Notes under the pieces: generated by a model
Databases searched by the model: none
What the model saw: only the letters and a program-made list of their open reading frames with translations
What the model was told of the DNA's origin: nothing
In this document: positions 11,575-24,754 of the stretch, piece by piece
Layout: each line of letters starts with the position of its first letter
How positions within the stretch are numbered: position 1 is the stretch's first letter
NCBI GenBank assembly: GCA_027627225.1
Contig: CM051025.1
Span: 71,835,069 to 71,899,068 of the forward strand
Direction: 5' to 3'
Length of the DNA stretch: 64,000 nt
From: Congeria kusceri
Lineage: Eukaryota > Mollusca > Bivalvia > Myida > Dreissenidae
Position numbers and translations under genes: made by a program

Positions 11575-14500
11575 ATGGCTTTAAATAAATTCAGACCACT
11601 CACCCGACTCGTAAGGTCTATTGCAGTAAGCATATTTGTTTACCACCAATATCTGAACATGAACATTATTAATAACGTTCCTTTGTATTAAAATTACTGT
11701 CGGCATGTAAAAAGCAAAATAGAAACAAAGTCTTTATAATTTAAACATGATAAAGTTAAGTTAACCAAACCGGCCATCGTGATCTTAGGAATTTAACAAA
11801 TAATTAATGTTGCTTGCAAAATTATGATATATATAGATAAACAAATCGATGGAGATTTTGTTTTTTCACAAACATCATAGTGAAAACTAGATCTAATATG
11901 ATATTGTGCAAAATTGTAAAAAACAAAATTGGATTGGAAAAATAAACTGGTTTGATAGTGAAGAAATTACTAAATTCGCGGAATATCATTTATACTAAGT
12001 CAGTAATATATTGGCAATTACAAGTACAATTTATTAAGTTATTAATTATTGACTAATCTTAATATGGTTTCTATAATTTCAGAATCCAGTATGCTTGCAA
12101 AAAGCATCTTTGCATTTGACACCAGTATCTGCTCAAGTAGGTAAACTATATGTATAACACTTTGAATGCTTTTTTTCGGCGTAGCTGTCTAAGATCACTT
12201 TTGACCAAGATTTCTTGCAATAATTATGCAGCGGGAAAATTGAATACCAATATAATTTGGCAAAAATTCTAATTTTAGGGAATGCTAACTTCAAACAATG
12301 GTTTAACGTATACCAATAACTGTTGCATACTTTTGGGGATTAAAAATTTACATAATTGTTTATATAAGCGGTTAAATTAAAGTTATAAACGTATCTTTGA
12401 CATACACTATAGAAATGAACATAATTATGAACAATTTTACTCATTGTATGTCATGATCAGAATGTTATATTCATTCATATAATGGAATAACTATATTGTT
12501 TAGCCTACATAATCGGCGCTCTGTAAATAGCAATTACAATGCTACAATTCACGGGGACGACAGCCGGTCACAACGTACAATGTTGCCTGTTGAGCTCGCA
12601 AGCACAAAATTTAAAGTGGTAAATTTCTTGTATTTTTCTGATAAATAAGCAAAACAAAATGAAATATTAGCAAATTTGATTGAGCTTATATTTCCTATTA
12701 TTTTATCATTGTGTAAAAATATTATTGTACGCTGTAACCGAATGTCATTCCCGTGAATTAATTCAAGCGAGTACAACTCCAGAAGGAGAATCATTCTAAA
12801 AATAGCGCGCGATAAAGCTGTGTTAATTAAAACACACGCATCAATTAGCATCAGATCTGGAGATTCCTAAACCCGAGAATTGCAACATATGGGGAATTCA
12901 TAAACTTACTGCTCATTAATTCCCGCTATTATTTTCTGACAATGTTAATTTGTTAAATTTGCCAGACAAATTCATGTATCAATTATGTTTACATAAATTA
13001 CTAGTATTTAGCTTATTCATGTATCACTGGTAAAAACATGGGGTGGTATATGATAGGTTTATTCACGGTACCACTGTACAGATATTTATAATTATTGAAT
13101 TGAGTAGGGAACAAAAAATATGGGGTCCGTGAAGTCACAGCTTGGTCCTATTCAGTATTGTATTATATTTAGGGCAAAAAAATGACATCTGAATATTAAT
13201 TTCTTTGCCGGTTTTCTTTTTTAAAGACATTTCTTGTTTATATAGATTAATCATTCATATTTCAACTTTGTGATTATACCACATGAAACACATATACGAT
13301 TGGTTTGTGCAGCCAGTCTACAAACATTGAGAAGTAATGACAGTTGTATATTATTTATTTCTATACAGAGTTGGAAAATTGGCAAGATTAATCACATTGC
13401 CATAGCAACCCCTGATATGGAAAAGACTGCTGCTTTGTATCGGGATGTACTGGGAGCCAAAGTTAGTGAAAAACATGTAAGTTACTTATAAAATTCGGTT
13501 TTAAAGTAGTTTTCAGGAATTTTAGTATTTTAAAATATTGACTATTCTGCATTTGTTTTAAAATATTGACAATTTCTGCATTTGTCATATTCAACATACT
13601 ATGACTTAATTGTCCAACACAAGTAGTGCATACCACAGGCTGTTAAACTGGATGGCTTACATCATTGGACATTTAACCAAGTGTGTTGACTAAATTTTTT
13701 TGACTGGTACTAGCAATAAAGTTAAACTATGTGTATACAAATAACTATGATAGAAACTTGAACTATTGGTTGCAAAGACTCGAAATGTCTTTTGAAGACT
13801 GTTTTACGAAATAATTATGTATGCAGGATTTGACCTTAACTTTTAGAAGTGATAGTCCACAGGACCGGCTACCTTCAAAGCCTACTGGTCCGATACTCTA
13901 TGAACTGGTCCCGATTATCAAAATACTTCGAACTGCATCATGAATGCGTATATTAGTTCGAACAACAAAATGATATCAGAATGGAAATCAGAAAATATAT
14001 TGAGCACACGTGAATCAATTATTTATTCGCTTAAAATGTTGTATGCGCATTGTTGGTTAAAAAAATATGAAGTATCAACTTTTTGAGCTTGATATAAATT
14101 TGACATCCATGCGTTCTCATGTACTGAGCAATCAAAATGCAATTCGAGCAATTAAAAATATAATTATTTATAGTTAATTGATTGGGCTAGTCGTTCCTTA
14201 ACGTTTTGCAATCGTTCTGACAATGCGGAAACATAGACTTGAATTTTGTTTACTTCTATTGTTTTTTAGAGATACAATTAAAAACTGCCTGGTGAAGAAC
14301 AAAAACAATAATACAATTAAAAACTGCCTGGTGAAGAACAAAAACAATAATAAATTATTGCTGTGTCGAAAAGAAAATACATTGTTAAAAAATGATTGAG
14401 CCAGGAACAATATTAACGATGTTAAAAGTACTTGTGTTGAGACAAACTTCGGAATTTTGGTTTTTTTCAAAGAAACATGTGAACAAATTTAAATGACCTT

Positions 14501-17500
14501 GCCCGTCGGATATAATTTCTTCATTCAAAGTAGTGTTAAGTTGATTTTTGAACGTAAAATACGCTGTTATAACATAATGATTGCAAAGTTGAAGAAGTGG
14601 ACAATAGGACAATAGGGTGGAGCTTATTTTTGAACTTTTGAAATATGATCCTCTTACCCTCTCATTTTGTTCCTATATATAAAAATAAACATTTGGCAAA
14701 ATATGAGCACAAATGAACAATATTTAGGGGTAGCTCAATGATTATGAAGTTTCTGATATTGGGCCCCAAAGCTGCAGCGGTACAGCCTACTTATTATTTG
14801 GCATACTACCTGTAGATTAATTTTCTTAATAAATTAAGAACCCAAATTTAACTACCCGGTACAAAGTAAAGTGACATTTTCTCCAATCATCATATTCACA
14901 ACACAACATTCAATAATTGTTGTTAAAGACAATGCAAAATGTCAACAAATTCATATTCAGACAAGTCATGTTTACACTTGTTTGGACTGACTATGCTGAC
15001 TAGGCACAGTGTAAAAGCAGTTCTGCTTTGATATTTTGGCCTGGCATCACACCTGCCATTACCGCTCTCGGTTCCAGATGTAATCACTGCAACCGCAGTG
15101 CTCCGTCAAACTCCAGTGCTCCACCTATCGCCTTGGAATATCCATTTCAGTGTCTGTGTGCTGAAATTAGTTTTAGTTTACCTACAAAGGACACACTTAT
15201 CTAGTGGTTGTTGATCGTTACTTTAACTGGCCTATTGTGTCAAGATCATATCAAGGTGCTACCGGGCTCATCTCCTGCCTAGACCGATCTTTGTTACATA
15301 CAGAATACCTGATGAGCTTGTTTCCGATGGCGGTCCTCAGTTCAATGCTACTGTCCTGAAAGATTGGGGTGTTCATCAGTGGTCGTATGTGGCTTTCCTC
15401 CATAGTAATTGTCGAGGCGAGGTTGGTATGAGGACTGTATAGCGCCGTCTAATGGACAATAGCAGTGACTCAAGTGAGTAATTGACAACGACAAATTTCA
15501 ATGTGCAATGCTGCAGTATCGCAACACACCTGATCCGGACACAAAACTCTCCCCACCTTTGTGTATATTTGGCAGACCTGTCAGGGATTTTATACCCATT
15601 CGACCTGGTAAGTATAAACCTCATGAGTCGTGGCATTCAACATCAATGGCAAGAGAAGAGGCTCTTCAGAACAGACACATGCAATGCGCGAAGAAACTGT
15701 CTCAGCATACAAAACGCTGTTATTGAGATATGCCAATATGACCAATATGTTATTAGAGTTGATGGTTCCAGACGTGTAACCCTGCGTAACCGGATATTTC
15801 TACGTAAATACATCCCAAAGTATGTAGATTGTCCAGACTGACGGTTGATGCCGACTTCACAGGTCTATGCCTACCAAACTAGAGGCTCCTACTCCAACTT
15901 GTAATCCTAAGAACACTGACACTGCACTTTACCGTCTGTTACGAGAACACCTAGGCAGCCTGAGCCTATACAGACACCCGTCACTACACGTGGCACATCT
16001 GGGCTGATCACAAACAGAACATCTGACATCAGTTGACCTATAACTCCCCAAATCAGTCGGGCTACCAGTCACCAGATGCCTGAGAGAACCTTACAGCTCT
16101 GCGGCCAACTGGGGGATGTCGTATCCCTGTTTCTGATGTACCTTCCACGCCTAGACAATCAATCAGAGTAAGGCGTGCTTCTACATGGCAAAACGACTAC
16201 GAGATGGAATTGTCTGAATGTTTGCCATAATGCTATGCTGTGCTTGTTCATACTGTGTTGTCTCCTTTCTCTGATATAGTTGCATTTAAAAATATGAGTT
16301 ATTTTACCAGAACAGGAGTTATTATATGTATAACATAGTAAATGACAATTATGTGAAATAATGAGACTACTGTGTATTCACTTTACTTGCACATATTTAC
16401 TTGTAATATTTATGACAGTGCTTGATAATTGTCAGAACACTATTACTGTGTTCAAAATAAATACTGTATTGTTTAAAATTAATTAAGAGAGAGATACTCG
16501 TGTAATTTGCTAAATTTTTATAAGTTTGGTAATTTTTGAGGCACTTGAGCTACCCCTAAACATAGGAATTTATTGTTCAAACTTGGCATAGAGTGTTTTT
16601 ATATCATAAGGAACATATTTGGGGGGTAAGACTTTGAAAAAAATGATTTTGAATTTTTTTGATGATTTAAGCTCCACCCTATTGGACAAGGTGCAATTTA
16701 TACACCAGAGCTTGTGGTAAAATGCCAATGAACAGTTTAATATCTGATGGTTCCCTGTATTCTTATCACAAATAATCACGAATTTCACAGTTTGAACCAG
16801 TCCAAAAGCAACTGGTCACCGCACCAGTCATCCCTCGAAGACAACCTGTCAGAGTGAAAAATCATAGGTCACGGACCGACGGACACGCGTTAAGGTCGAA
16901 CCCTGTGTATGACTTACATATCTGTTGCTTTGCTTTCAGCCGCAGCCTGAGCATGGTGTTTACACTGTGTTTGTGGAACTTGGGGATACAAAAATAGAGG
17001 TATCGTCTTTGTGAAACTACTTCTTTTGTTCACCCAATTGTATAGCTAAGTACATGTATAAGGTTGTTGAATAATTTTGAATAAGTTACCCATCTGTTGA
17101 ACTTCAATGACTTAAATTATAATAAGAATGTAGTTTGATTTTCAGTTTATTGTATTAAATATATTTTTATATACTTTTCATTTTTCCAGCTTCTGAATCC
17201 ATTAGGAGACAACAGCCCAATCCAAAACTTTCTGGATAAGAATAAAAGTGGCGGAATGCACCATATTTGTTTGGAAGTAAGTGGAATGCAGTAGATAATT
17301 CTAAGTGTGGTTGAATGATTCATATTTGGTAGTTTTCGTACTGACATTTATGTTGCTTATATGTTTATAATAAGTAAGTTCGTGATTGTGCAAAAAAAAT
17401 TTACTTGAGAGAAATGCTCATAGTTGTAATAATTTGTACCGGCATACACATGCAACATTTATTTGAAGTGATATTTAGTATTGGTAAATTTTATTTGTTT

Positions 17501-17773
17501 GTTGAAGCTGTTAAAGTTGGCGTTTTGTTGCCATGCTTGGTTTGTTTGGTCTATTTAATTTATGTTAATTAGTGTTGACCAGTCTGTTGCAACATGTTAA
17601 GCAGCGTTGATTTTCAACAGGTTGATGACATTAAGGCTGCTATGGCAGACCTGAAAGCCAAGAATATTCGTCTTCTTAGTAAGGAGCCCAAGATTGGAGC
17701 CCACGGGAAGCCTGTAGTGTTTCTCCACCCCAAGGATTGCAATGGGACACTGGTGGAGCTAGAGCAAGTCTAG
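11575..17773 (+). CDS. MCEE: Methylmalonyl-CoA epimerase (6 exons)
   Basis: Mitochondrial vicinal-oxygen-chelate enzyme that interconverts D- and L-methylmalonyl-CoA in propionate catabolism, ahead of B12-dependent mutase. Exons: 11575-11625, 12083-12136, 13369-13476, 16940-16999, 17190-17276, 17621-17773 (513 nt, 170 residues; human is 176). All introns are phase 0. The N-terminus MALNKFRPLTRLVRSIA is basic and amphipathic, as for a mitochondrial presequence. Family blocks are INHIAIATPDMEKTAALYRD, VFVELGDTKIELLNPLG, GGMHHICLEV, IGAHGKPVVFLHPKDCNGTL and the final LVELEQV. The metal ligands expected of the family are visible as the His of INHIA, the His of MHHIC and the Glu of VELEQ. The second exon ends at a GTAGGT donor (12137); the overlapping GTAAAC four bases on would break phase. 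Intron 3 holds a Ginger-like transposon. Confidence 0.95.
14273..14350. repeat. 39-bp tandem duplication
   Basis: Two perfect adjacent copies of a 39-bp unit starting TACAATTAAAAACTGCCTGG, in MCEE intron 3 about 250 bases left of the transposon. Confidence 0.9.
14607..16686. mobile_element. Decayed TIR transposon with gypsy-type integrase (Ginger-like)
   Basis: Inverted repeats of about 130-140 bases bound this element. The left arm (about 14607-14738) includes CAATAGGGTGGAGCTTA and, further in, TTTAGGGGTAGCTCAA; the right arm (about 16545-16684) carries both in reverse complement (TAAGCTCCACCCTATTG and TTGAGCTACCCCTAAA), in the mirror order. Between them lies only integrase-like sequence; no reverse transcriptase or RNase H is seen. 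A gypsy-like integrase inside TIRs is the hallmark of the Ginger DNA transposons, rather than of LTR elements, whose ends are direct repeats. Target-site duplication is not clear; the left tip carries a small GGACAATA duplication. It lies in MCEE intron 3. Confidence 0.7.
14990..15850 (+). pseudogene. Integrase/transposase remnant, several frames
   Basis: Fragments in shifting frames match the order of a Ty3/gypsy-type integrase: an H2C2 zinc-binding part (Cys-x-x-Cys as CNHC near 15079-15090), a core with the first Asp in VVVDRY (about 15203-15220), the second Asp in SDGGPQFNA (about 15323-15348) and the Glu in HSNCRGEV (about 15400-15424). A C-terminal part near 15720-15835 reads QYVIRVDGSRRVTLRN. 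Stops and frameshifts lie throughout, for example a stop just after the catalytic Glu block near 15438. It cannot make an intact enzyme. Whether it came from Ginger or from a gypsy element rests on the inverted ends. Confidence 0.75.
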
Positions 17774-18746
17774 ATATGGCAGTCACTAGAGGGTTCACCT
17801 TGGATAATTACTTGACTTAGCTATGTTGATCTAAATGTGTTGAAATGCTATCCATTAACGTTGTTTTATAGGGGGTTTATGAGGAAAAACTATAAACAGA
17901 ATTTTTTTTTCATCTAAAACGGCATATTTGAAACCTTTTTTAACACATTATTCTGTTACATATTATCCCCACCTATGGTAAAAATACGTTTATCATTGAC
18001 ATTTATAATTTTCTAAAACCATGGGGATATCTGTTTCAATTAAAAAGATATTTAATATTTTCCCATCGTCGCCATGTAGTTTTCCTATACCTACAATTCT
18101 ACAATTATCGAATCAGCAAATTGGACTGGAATGAAAGTTTGGTATGGAAAATATTGACGGAAGTGTCCATTTCTTGTTTAATGGCATTATATATATTGAA
18201 TATTGGGGAAAATAACATAGAATATTATATTGTTGGCTATACTGCTGTTCCAGTTTGGGTTTAGAAATGATTCAACATAAAGTTGTCTTTTGAAAGAAAC
18301 GTTTTGTGTTCTTACATGTGTGCCTTTGTTTGTCCATGGTGTATGAACATTCTTAAACTCATTGCCATTTTTTTTTACATGACTGATGTTTGATATTGTG
18401 TAATCTATTATTGTTATATTGCTATGTAGAAAAGGTTTGGTGCAGTTTTTTAACTTGGCTATAGCAAACATGTCTCTCAAGATGTATTGTGACCAAATCA
18501 CTGTTGCTCACGTGTTGTTGACAATAACTTTATATTCTGTGCGTTATTTACGTGTATGTACATGTACACGTACCATCTGTGGGTGGAGACAGTGATAACG
18601 AAGTTTTAAATGGAAAGGATTACCAATCTTTTGGAAATGTTGACAAACATAATGCAGAAAATTACGCTTGGTTGTATTTTTTTAAGCGAGAAGCTGATGC
18701 GTGTTGGATGTATGTTGCATGCACTAGCATCTAATTCCGGACTGAT

Positions 18747-18752
18747 AATAAA
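18747..18752 (+). terminator. Candidate polyadenylation signal, MCEE
   Basis: AATAAA about 970 bases after the MCEE stop, followed by T/GT-rich sequence. Other A-rich hexamers are possible, so the true 3' end is uncertain. Confidence 0.35.
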
Positions 18753-18852
18753 TTGTATGATGTTTAACATTGTTGTTAGGACCCATAATGTATATTATAC
18801 AATGATATTAGTAAAACAAGGTATTCTAACAAGTTGTGTCTTTAAGTATTGT

Positions 18853-20827
18853 TAGCTCACCAAAGCACAACATGCTTATGGTGAGCTTTTTGAATCGCCT
18901 TTTGTCCGTCGTGGGTCGTGTGTCAACATTTTCATTCAAAGAACATCTCCTCCTAAACCACTTGGCAGATTTTCACCAAACTTGACACGAATGATCCTTG
19001 GGTGACCCTCTTTCAAAATTGTTCAAATCGTTCCGGTCCGCTGCATATGTAGGTCACCAGAGCTAAAAATAGATTTTTAAAGGGAAAACTTTTAAAATCA
19101 TCTTGTTTGAAACCACAAGGCTTGGAGCTTTCATATTTGATATGTGACATCCTCTAGTGGTCTTCTACAAATGTTTTTCAAATTATGCCCCTGGGGTCAA
19201 AACTGGCCACACCCCGGGAGTCACATGGTTTATATAGACTTGAATAGCAACATGACTTGAAAAATCTCCTCTGTAGCTGCAAGGCCCAGAGGTTTCATTT
19301 TTGGTATGTCACACTGTATAGTTGTCCTCGACAAAGATTGTTCAAATAATGCCTCTTGGGTCAAGAGTTGCCACACTCCGCGGCTGGCATGGCTTATATA
19401 GACTTAAATAGCAAAATGACTTTTAAAATCTTCTCTGAAATTGCAAGGCCTAGAGGTTTCATATTCGGTATGTAACATTGTATAGTGGTCCTTTACAAAG
19501 ATTGTTTAAATGATGCCCCTGGGGTCAAATCTGGCCACACCCTTTGGGTCACATGGTTTATATAGACTTGAATAGCAAAATGACTTTAAAAATCTCCTCT
19601 AAAACCGCAAGCCCAGAGGTTTCATATGTGGTATGTAACATTGTATAGTGGGCCTCAACAAAGATTGTTCAAGTAATGCCCCTGGGGTCAAAACTGGCCA
19701 CAACCCGGGGGTCACATGGCTTATATAGACTTAAATAGCAAAATGACTTTAAACATTTTCTCCTCTGAAAGTTCAAGGCATAAAGGTTTTATACTTGGTA
19801 TGTAACATTGTGTAGTGGTCCTCTATAAAGATTGTTCAAATGATGCCTCTGAGGTCAAAGCTGGGCTTGCATGGTTTAAACTTTATATAGATGTAAATGG
19901 CCAAACGATTTAAAAATTATTGTCTAAAACCACAAGGCCCAGAGGTTTTATATTTGGTTAAAACATTATAAACCTCAATTGGGATAGCATATGGGATGGG
20001 TGGGGTCAAAGTCAAGGTCACTGTTACTAAAAATAGAAAAACGGTTTCCGCTGAATAACTTTAGAATGCATTGAGATATTTTAATGAAACTTTAAACATA
20101 GATACCTTTTATCGACACCACTCATGGTATTGCATATGGGTTGGGAGGGGGTCAATGTAAAGGTCACTGTTACTAAAAATAGAAAAACGGTTTCAGCTCA
20201 ATATCCTGAGAACGCATTGAGATATTTTAATGAAACTTAATACATAAATACATTATATTGAGACCTCGATTGGGATTTCATATGGGGTGGGTGGGGTCAA
20301 GGTCACCGTTATTAAATATAGAAAAATCGTTTCCGCTAAATATCTTGAGAACGCATTGAGCTATTTTAATGAAACTTAATACATAAATACCTTATATCCA
20401 GACATTGCTTGGGATTGCATATGGGATAGATGGGGTTAAGGTCACCGTTACTGAAAATAGAAAAAGGGTTTCGCTAAATAATTTTATTGAAACTTAATAC
20501 ACATATCTTGGGTTTGCTTATGGGGTGGTGGGTTTGCTTATGGGGTGGGTGGGGTCAAGGTCACTGTTATTAAAGAAGAAAAACGGTTTACGCTCAATAA
20601 CTTAAGAATGCATTGAGATATTTTAATGAAACTTCATACGTAGATACCTTATATCGAGACCTTGCTTTACGTTTGTGGTGGATTGGGTCAAGGTCAAGGG
20701 TATTTTTTTTACTTAAAATAGAAAAACAGTTTTTGCTCAATAACTTGAAACCCTATTGAGATATTTTAATGAAACTTCATACATAGATATCAGGTGAGCA
20801 ACCTAGGGCCATAGTGCCCTCTTGTTT
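18853..20827. mobile_element. Bivalve 'AGCTCACC...GGTGAGC' repeat with two internal arrays
   Basis: The left end reads TAGCTCACCAAAGCACAACA and then ATGGTGAGCT; the right end reads AGGTGAGCAACCTAGGGCC and then CCCTCTTGTT. This pair of ends is familiar from abundant non-coding bivalve repeats. The left half holds about five units of about 164 bp (anchor GCCCCTGGGGTCAA at 19187, 19351, 19514, 19678, 19844). The right half holds about six unrelated units of about 140 bp (anchor GTCACYGTTAYT near 20021, 20167, 20306, 20445, 20563). No open frame of note. Confidence 0.75.
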
Positions 20828-23800
20828 TTAACAGTCACTCGGCTCGAGTTTTGACATACATAATATGCGCCTTAATTAATTATTGCGATACGGGATAAAT
20901 GACGGTACGGTTATATTGGAATCAGATATCTCAGGATTGTTACACGAGATTTAAATCTAAACGTGTACGTAACTGTCTTGCGCAGTATTAGAACAGATTT
21001 CAGAATCGCCCAGCGAGATTTTCGGAATTCCATGTCTGGCAATTTAAGAATAGTCGTGCGCAATTGTGGAAACGCGCAAGCCTTTTTTAGACATATATTT
21101 TGGTGTTTTTCTTTATTTTAAACTTTATCTTACAACAGCAAACATACAAAAGATACGTGTTGAATAATTTTATATTGTGTGTGTATGAAACTATCAGCCT
21201 ACAGTCCCGTCATCCTATCCATGCTCTGCGGTGAATTTCAGGCGCGTATTTGTTGAAACGGAGCAGGGATATCCCCTCTGAAGTCCAGTCTTGGCTTATA
21301 AAGAAATGTCTATCCACTCTTGTGGAACGTGTACGCGGAAACGAGCGCACTGTCTGGAAAACTGGAGCGTCCGTGCGCACATGCGCAGTGAGATGGTCAC
21401 GTGGTGGGGCGCTGACTAATCGTATTGGCACAGAAAAAGCCAAACGAACGGGGATATTGCTGAAACGACAGACAAAAGTTAATAATTTGCTAAAAACTTT
21501 ATTGTGAAAAATAAACTTATCACAAAAAAACAACAACTGAATTCTGGACGAATAACAAATGTTCATTAACGGTTTTGACGAGTATATTTCATTGCGTTTT
21601 ATTTTCAAGAACCGTATGCAATACTTAACCATACAACGAACGTTGACTTAACACATAAGTGATTTTCTATATGAGAAAGTGATCAAAATCCTGTAAATTG
21701 CAAACAATGCATATTACGCATACCATTTTATTACTTCCTGTTGAAAAGCAGTGTTCATAATTTCATCGCGGTGTACGTGCTGGGCTGGTACATTATGGAT
21801 TAGTCTCTGGTCATACTGGGATCGCACGCGATTCAGCTGCTCCTGTTTATCTACCAATACTTGTTTCCGCATAAGGGCATATTCTGTATTAAGCCCTGCT
21901 TTTTTACTGTCAAAAAATGTACGTCTGAGGCGGGCCGTAGCTGCAAATATAAGGTCATGTTATTCACTCTGCATTCAACATGATTTGACGCGTGTCGTGG
22001 GAAAACCGGACTTAATGCACTTGCGTACTGCACAGGCTGATCCGGGAAGACACTTTACGCACATGGATTAGCCCGGGTTTCCCACGACACGCGTCATTTG
22101 TACTGAAACCGAGGTTAATGTCAACGAAATATCCGTAATATCTAAGTACTTGAAATATGAAAATATACATGGAAATTGAAAGCAATATTATAATGTTACA
22201 AAGAACATAAGTCACCTTGACGTCTTGTGGGCGAAACAAGTTCCTGACGAGATAAGGCCGAGTCTAGTCTCGGCAACCGACTCAGAGATGGCGCGGATTT
22301 CTAAATAAAAAGTAAAGAACACTTAAATATTGCAAGTGTATCAAACTCGCAGCGTTCTTTACAAATGCCGCATTTCTAAAGACATGCAAAAAGAAAAGAA
22401 CACCGAAATATTGCAAGATTAGCAAACTCTCGGCATTCTTTGCAAATGCTTACAGTACTTGTAAAAAAATCAGCAGAAATTTGACATGTCATTATTGTCG
22501 ATGAACACCTATATATAAAGCGTGTACAACATTTTGTTAACCATTAACCATCAATTTCAAACAACGCATAACATTAGCAAGATTAAGATTGCTCCGGATT
22601 CATATGAAATGAAAAACGGTATATTGGACGAGTACGCGCTGACTGGTAGAATTATGCGTTGTCAATAGTCTTATTGAAAATATTAGACATCATTTTATAT
22701 TGGAAAATATGTAAATTATCAAATGCTGACTACAGTAATGCTTAACTGTGCATGAAATGTAAAAAAATAACTTGATAAATAAACCTCAAGCTATTGAATA
22801 TATCGACCCAAAATATCGTTGCGTCTTAGAAACAAAATATGAACTGCTTATTTTAAGGCTTTGGTTTTAATTTCCTTTCATTATAATAAAAGGTTTATCA
22901 TTAATCCAGTTTAATTTCATAATTGTTGTATGAGGTAAATTAAAATATATTCAGAGGCAAATAAAAGATTATATCAAAACAAATTAACTGTCAGTAGCTG
23001 CAAATGTTTGCAATGTATTCTACTTGTAATGATTTTATCCATGTGCTGATCATGTTATGCATGTTTAATGTAATCATTTCAGTAGCAGGCTGTATTATTT
23101 TGAGGTGCTTTTGTAAAAGCATTCGACATTTGCTAAGACTGATAGATAGATTGATAAATATTGATCACTGGTTTAACCTAATTATTTAGATTTTTATTGC
23201 TAATCACTTACCACTAATTTGCGCCTTAGTTCCCAATCCATTGCCATTGACACTGCCTTGTTTTTGTAAACAAAAATGTACTGAGCATGCACTCTCCGTA
23301 CTATCGTTTCTTTATTTAAGAAATCTCACATTCTGTACTAGATCTATATTTCATTTCATGCGATAATTTTTTAACATTAAAGTATGATCGAACTATTGGC
23401 GAACACTATGATAAATTACCTTTAAAAATAAACGAATCAATGAAGTATTGGCTAGCGCGACGATAAATTACTTAAACTACTGAATTGCTGAATTTCAGGA
23501 TCACAAAGTACTTGTTATACAAACATCGAACCAGTCGTTTTGTTCAAGTTTCAATATTGGACAGAAAGTAACTGAAATCGTTTGTGTCATGTTTCACAAT
23601 TTTCAACAAATTATCGACACTATTATGACATTTAATCTTCCTCTATTGTTATTCTTTTTGTTGAACGGGCAAAGATTTATTGGCTTGATAAACTGACATT
23701 TATTGTGACATGCAATTCCACTTTTAATTATCCCAAGTATTAAATTCAAGTATCCATTCTTATTTTCTCGGCAAAATATATAAATTTAGCGATATTATAT

Positions 23801-23855
23801 TACGTAGAACAATAATGAACAAGTCAAATCAGTACACTGAAAATTTCAAACAGCT
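20828..23855. other. Gene-poor stretch
   Basis: No coding sequence recognised. Around 21300-21430 the base composition is richer in G+C and holds GCGCACATGCGCAG and a TCACGTG E-box, which might be a promoter or CpG remnant without a visible gene. Apart from the MITE at 21987 the remainder is AT-rich and featureless to me. Confidence 0.35.
21987..22095. mobile_element. Hairpin MITE, short form, copy C
   Basis: About 109 bases with nearly complete inverted symmetry: GACGCGTGTCGTGGGAAAAC at the left against GTTTCCCACGACACGCGTC (last bases of the right arm). It lacks the long central segment of copy A. The arms are the best preserved of the six copies, so this may be the youngest. Confidence 0.9.
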
Positions 23856-23859
23856 AGCA

Positions 23860-24640
23860 TGGTGAACATTTTACTAGTGTAAAACGTACAGTAACAGACA
23901 TGTCTGTGTATCTGCCGGTTTCGATGGCTAATTTGTGTGATGACATTCTCAATCTTGCTAGAGCGAATCTGTATTTCTTTTCATGGATTTTTTTTTGCAA
24001 ATACGTCTCTAATTTAAGTTCATTTTTAATGATAGAATATTGTCTTAGTTTTGAAGATGAATTAACATCATAATGCCAGGTTTGGTGATTACTATCTAGA
24101 ATTCGTATCTTAACAGTTTCTAAAGAAGTTAAGTCAAAATTTTCTGTATTTCATATTTCGCCCAAACCATTAGTTGCAAAGCATTCCTTTATATTTAATA
24201 CCCAGTTATTTTTGTAATGTTTCTATTTCTTAACGTATCCGCCTTAAGCATGTTATACACATTTTTCACAATATGATTATTATCTAAATTGATAATTTTT
24301 TGCCAATATTTTATCATATGATTTGTTCGACATACATGTTAAGGGACCCTACCGAGTTTTCCGTAGAGTGCAGCTAAATTTGTGGATTTGTTTACTCCAA
24401 GCAATAATATCAAAAATTTAGTATGGATCAGTTCAATATCTTTCGCTTGGTTGTAGCCCCATATATTTCAGAGAAAAAAATAAGAATAGGGGCAACAAGG
24501 GCATCAAATAATTGTATTCTCTGCTGGATTGGTAAATCTACTGCATCAAATATCTTAAATAACTTGATTCTTAACCTCACAGAATTGTTAATACCAAATG
24601 TAATTAATCTGCAATCTGACAAAAACATGATTTTGTCACA
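23860..24640 (-). pseudogene. LINE reverse-transcriptase C-terminal remnant
   Basis: On the - strand, broken frames carry the pattern of a non-LTR retrotransposon ORF2 tail: AVDLPIQQRIQLFDALVAPI, ILLLGVNKST, LYGKLGR, MIKYWQKI and, near 23900-24010, RFALARLRMSSHKLAIETGR. The last two blocks parallel IIKYWFKL and MSRFRCSAHELLIEEGRF in the LINE at 44-45.6 kb, so both belong to one lineage. Stops interrupt the frame, and no 5' part is present. Confidence 0.7.
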
Positions 24641-24754
24641 GTTTTAATCAGTTTCGCCTAACTTGAGAAGTAAACAAACATATGCTTTCAAGGTTTGTAA
24701 ACGCAGGTTTTTAATAAAGTATCTCTATATCATATAGGCCTTATTGTACAAACA

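Noticed and set aside
15376..15841. Open frames of up to 119 codons in the MCEE intron as a gene
   Set aside because: They are frame-shifted slices of the decayed integrase, interrupted by stops and not spliced to anything.
21210..21632. 140-codon - strand open frame
   Set aside because: It covers a G+C-richer stretch with no splice partner, no family pattern and an overlapping open frame on the other strand.
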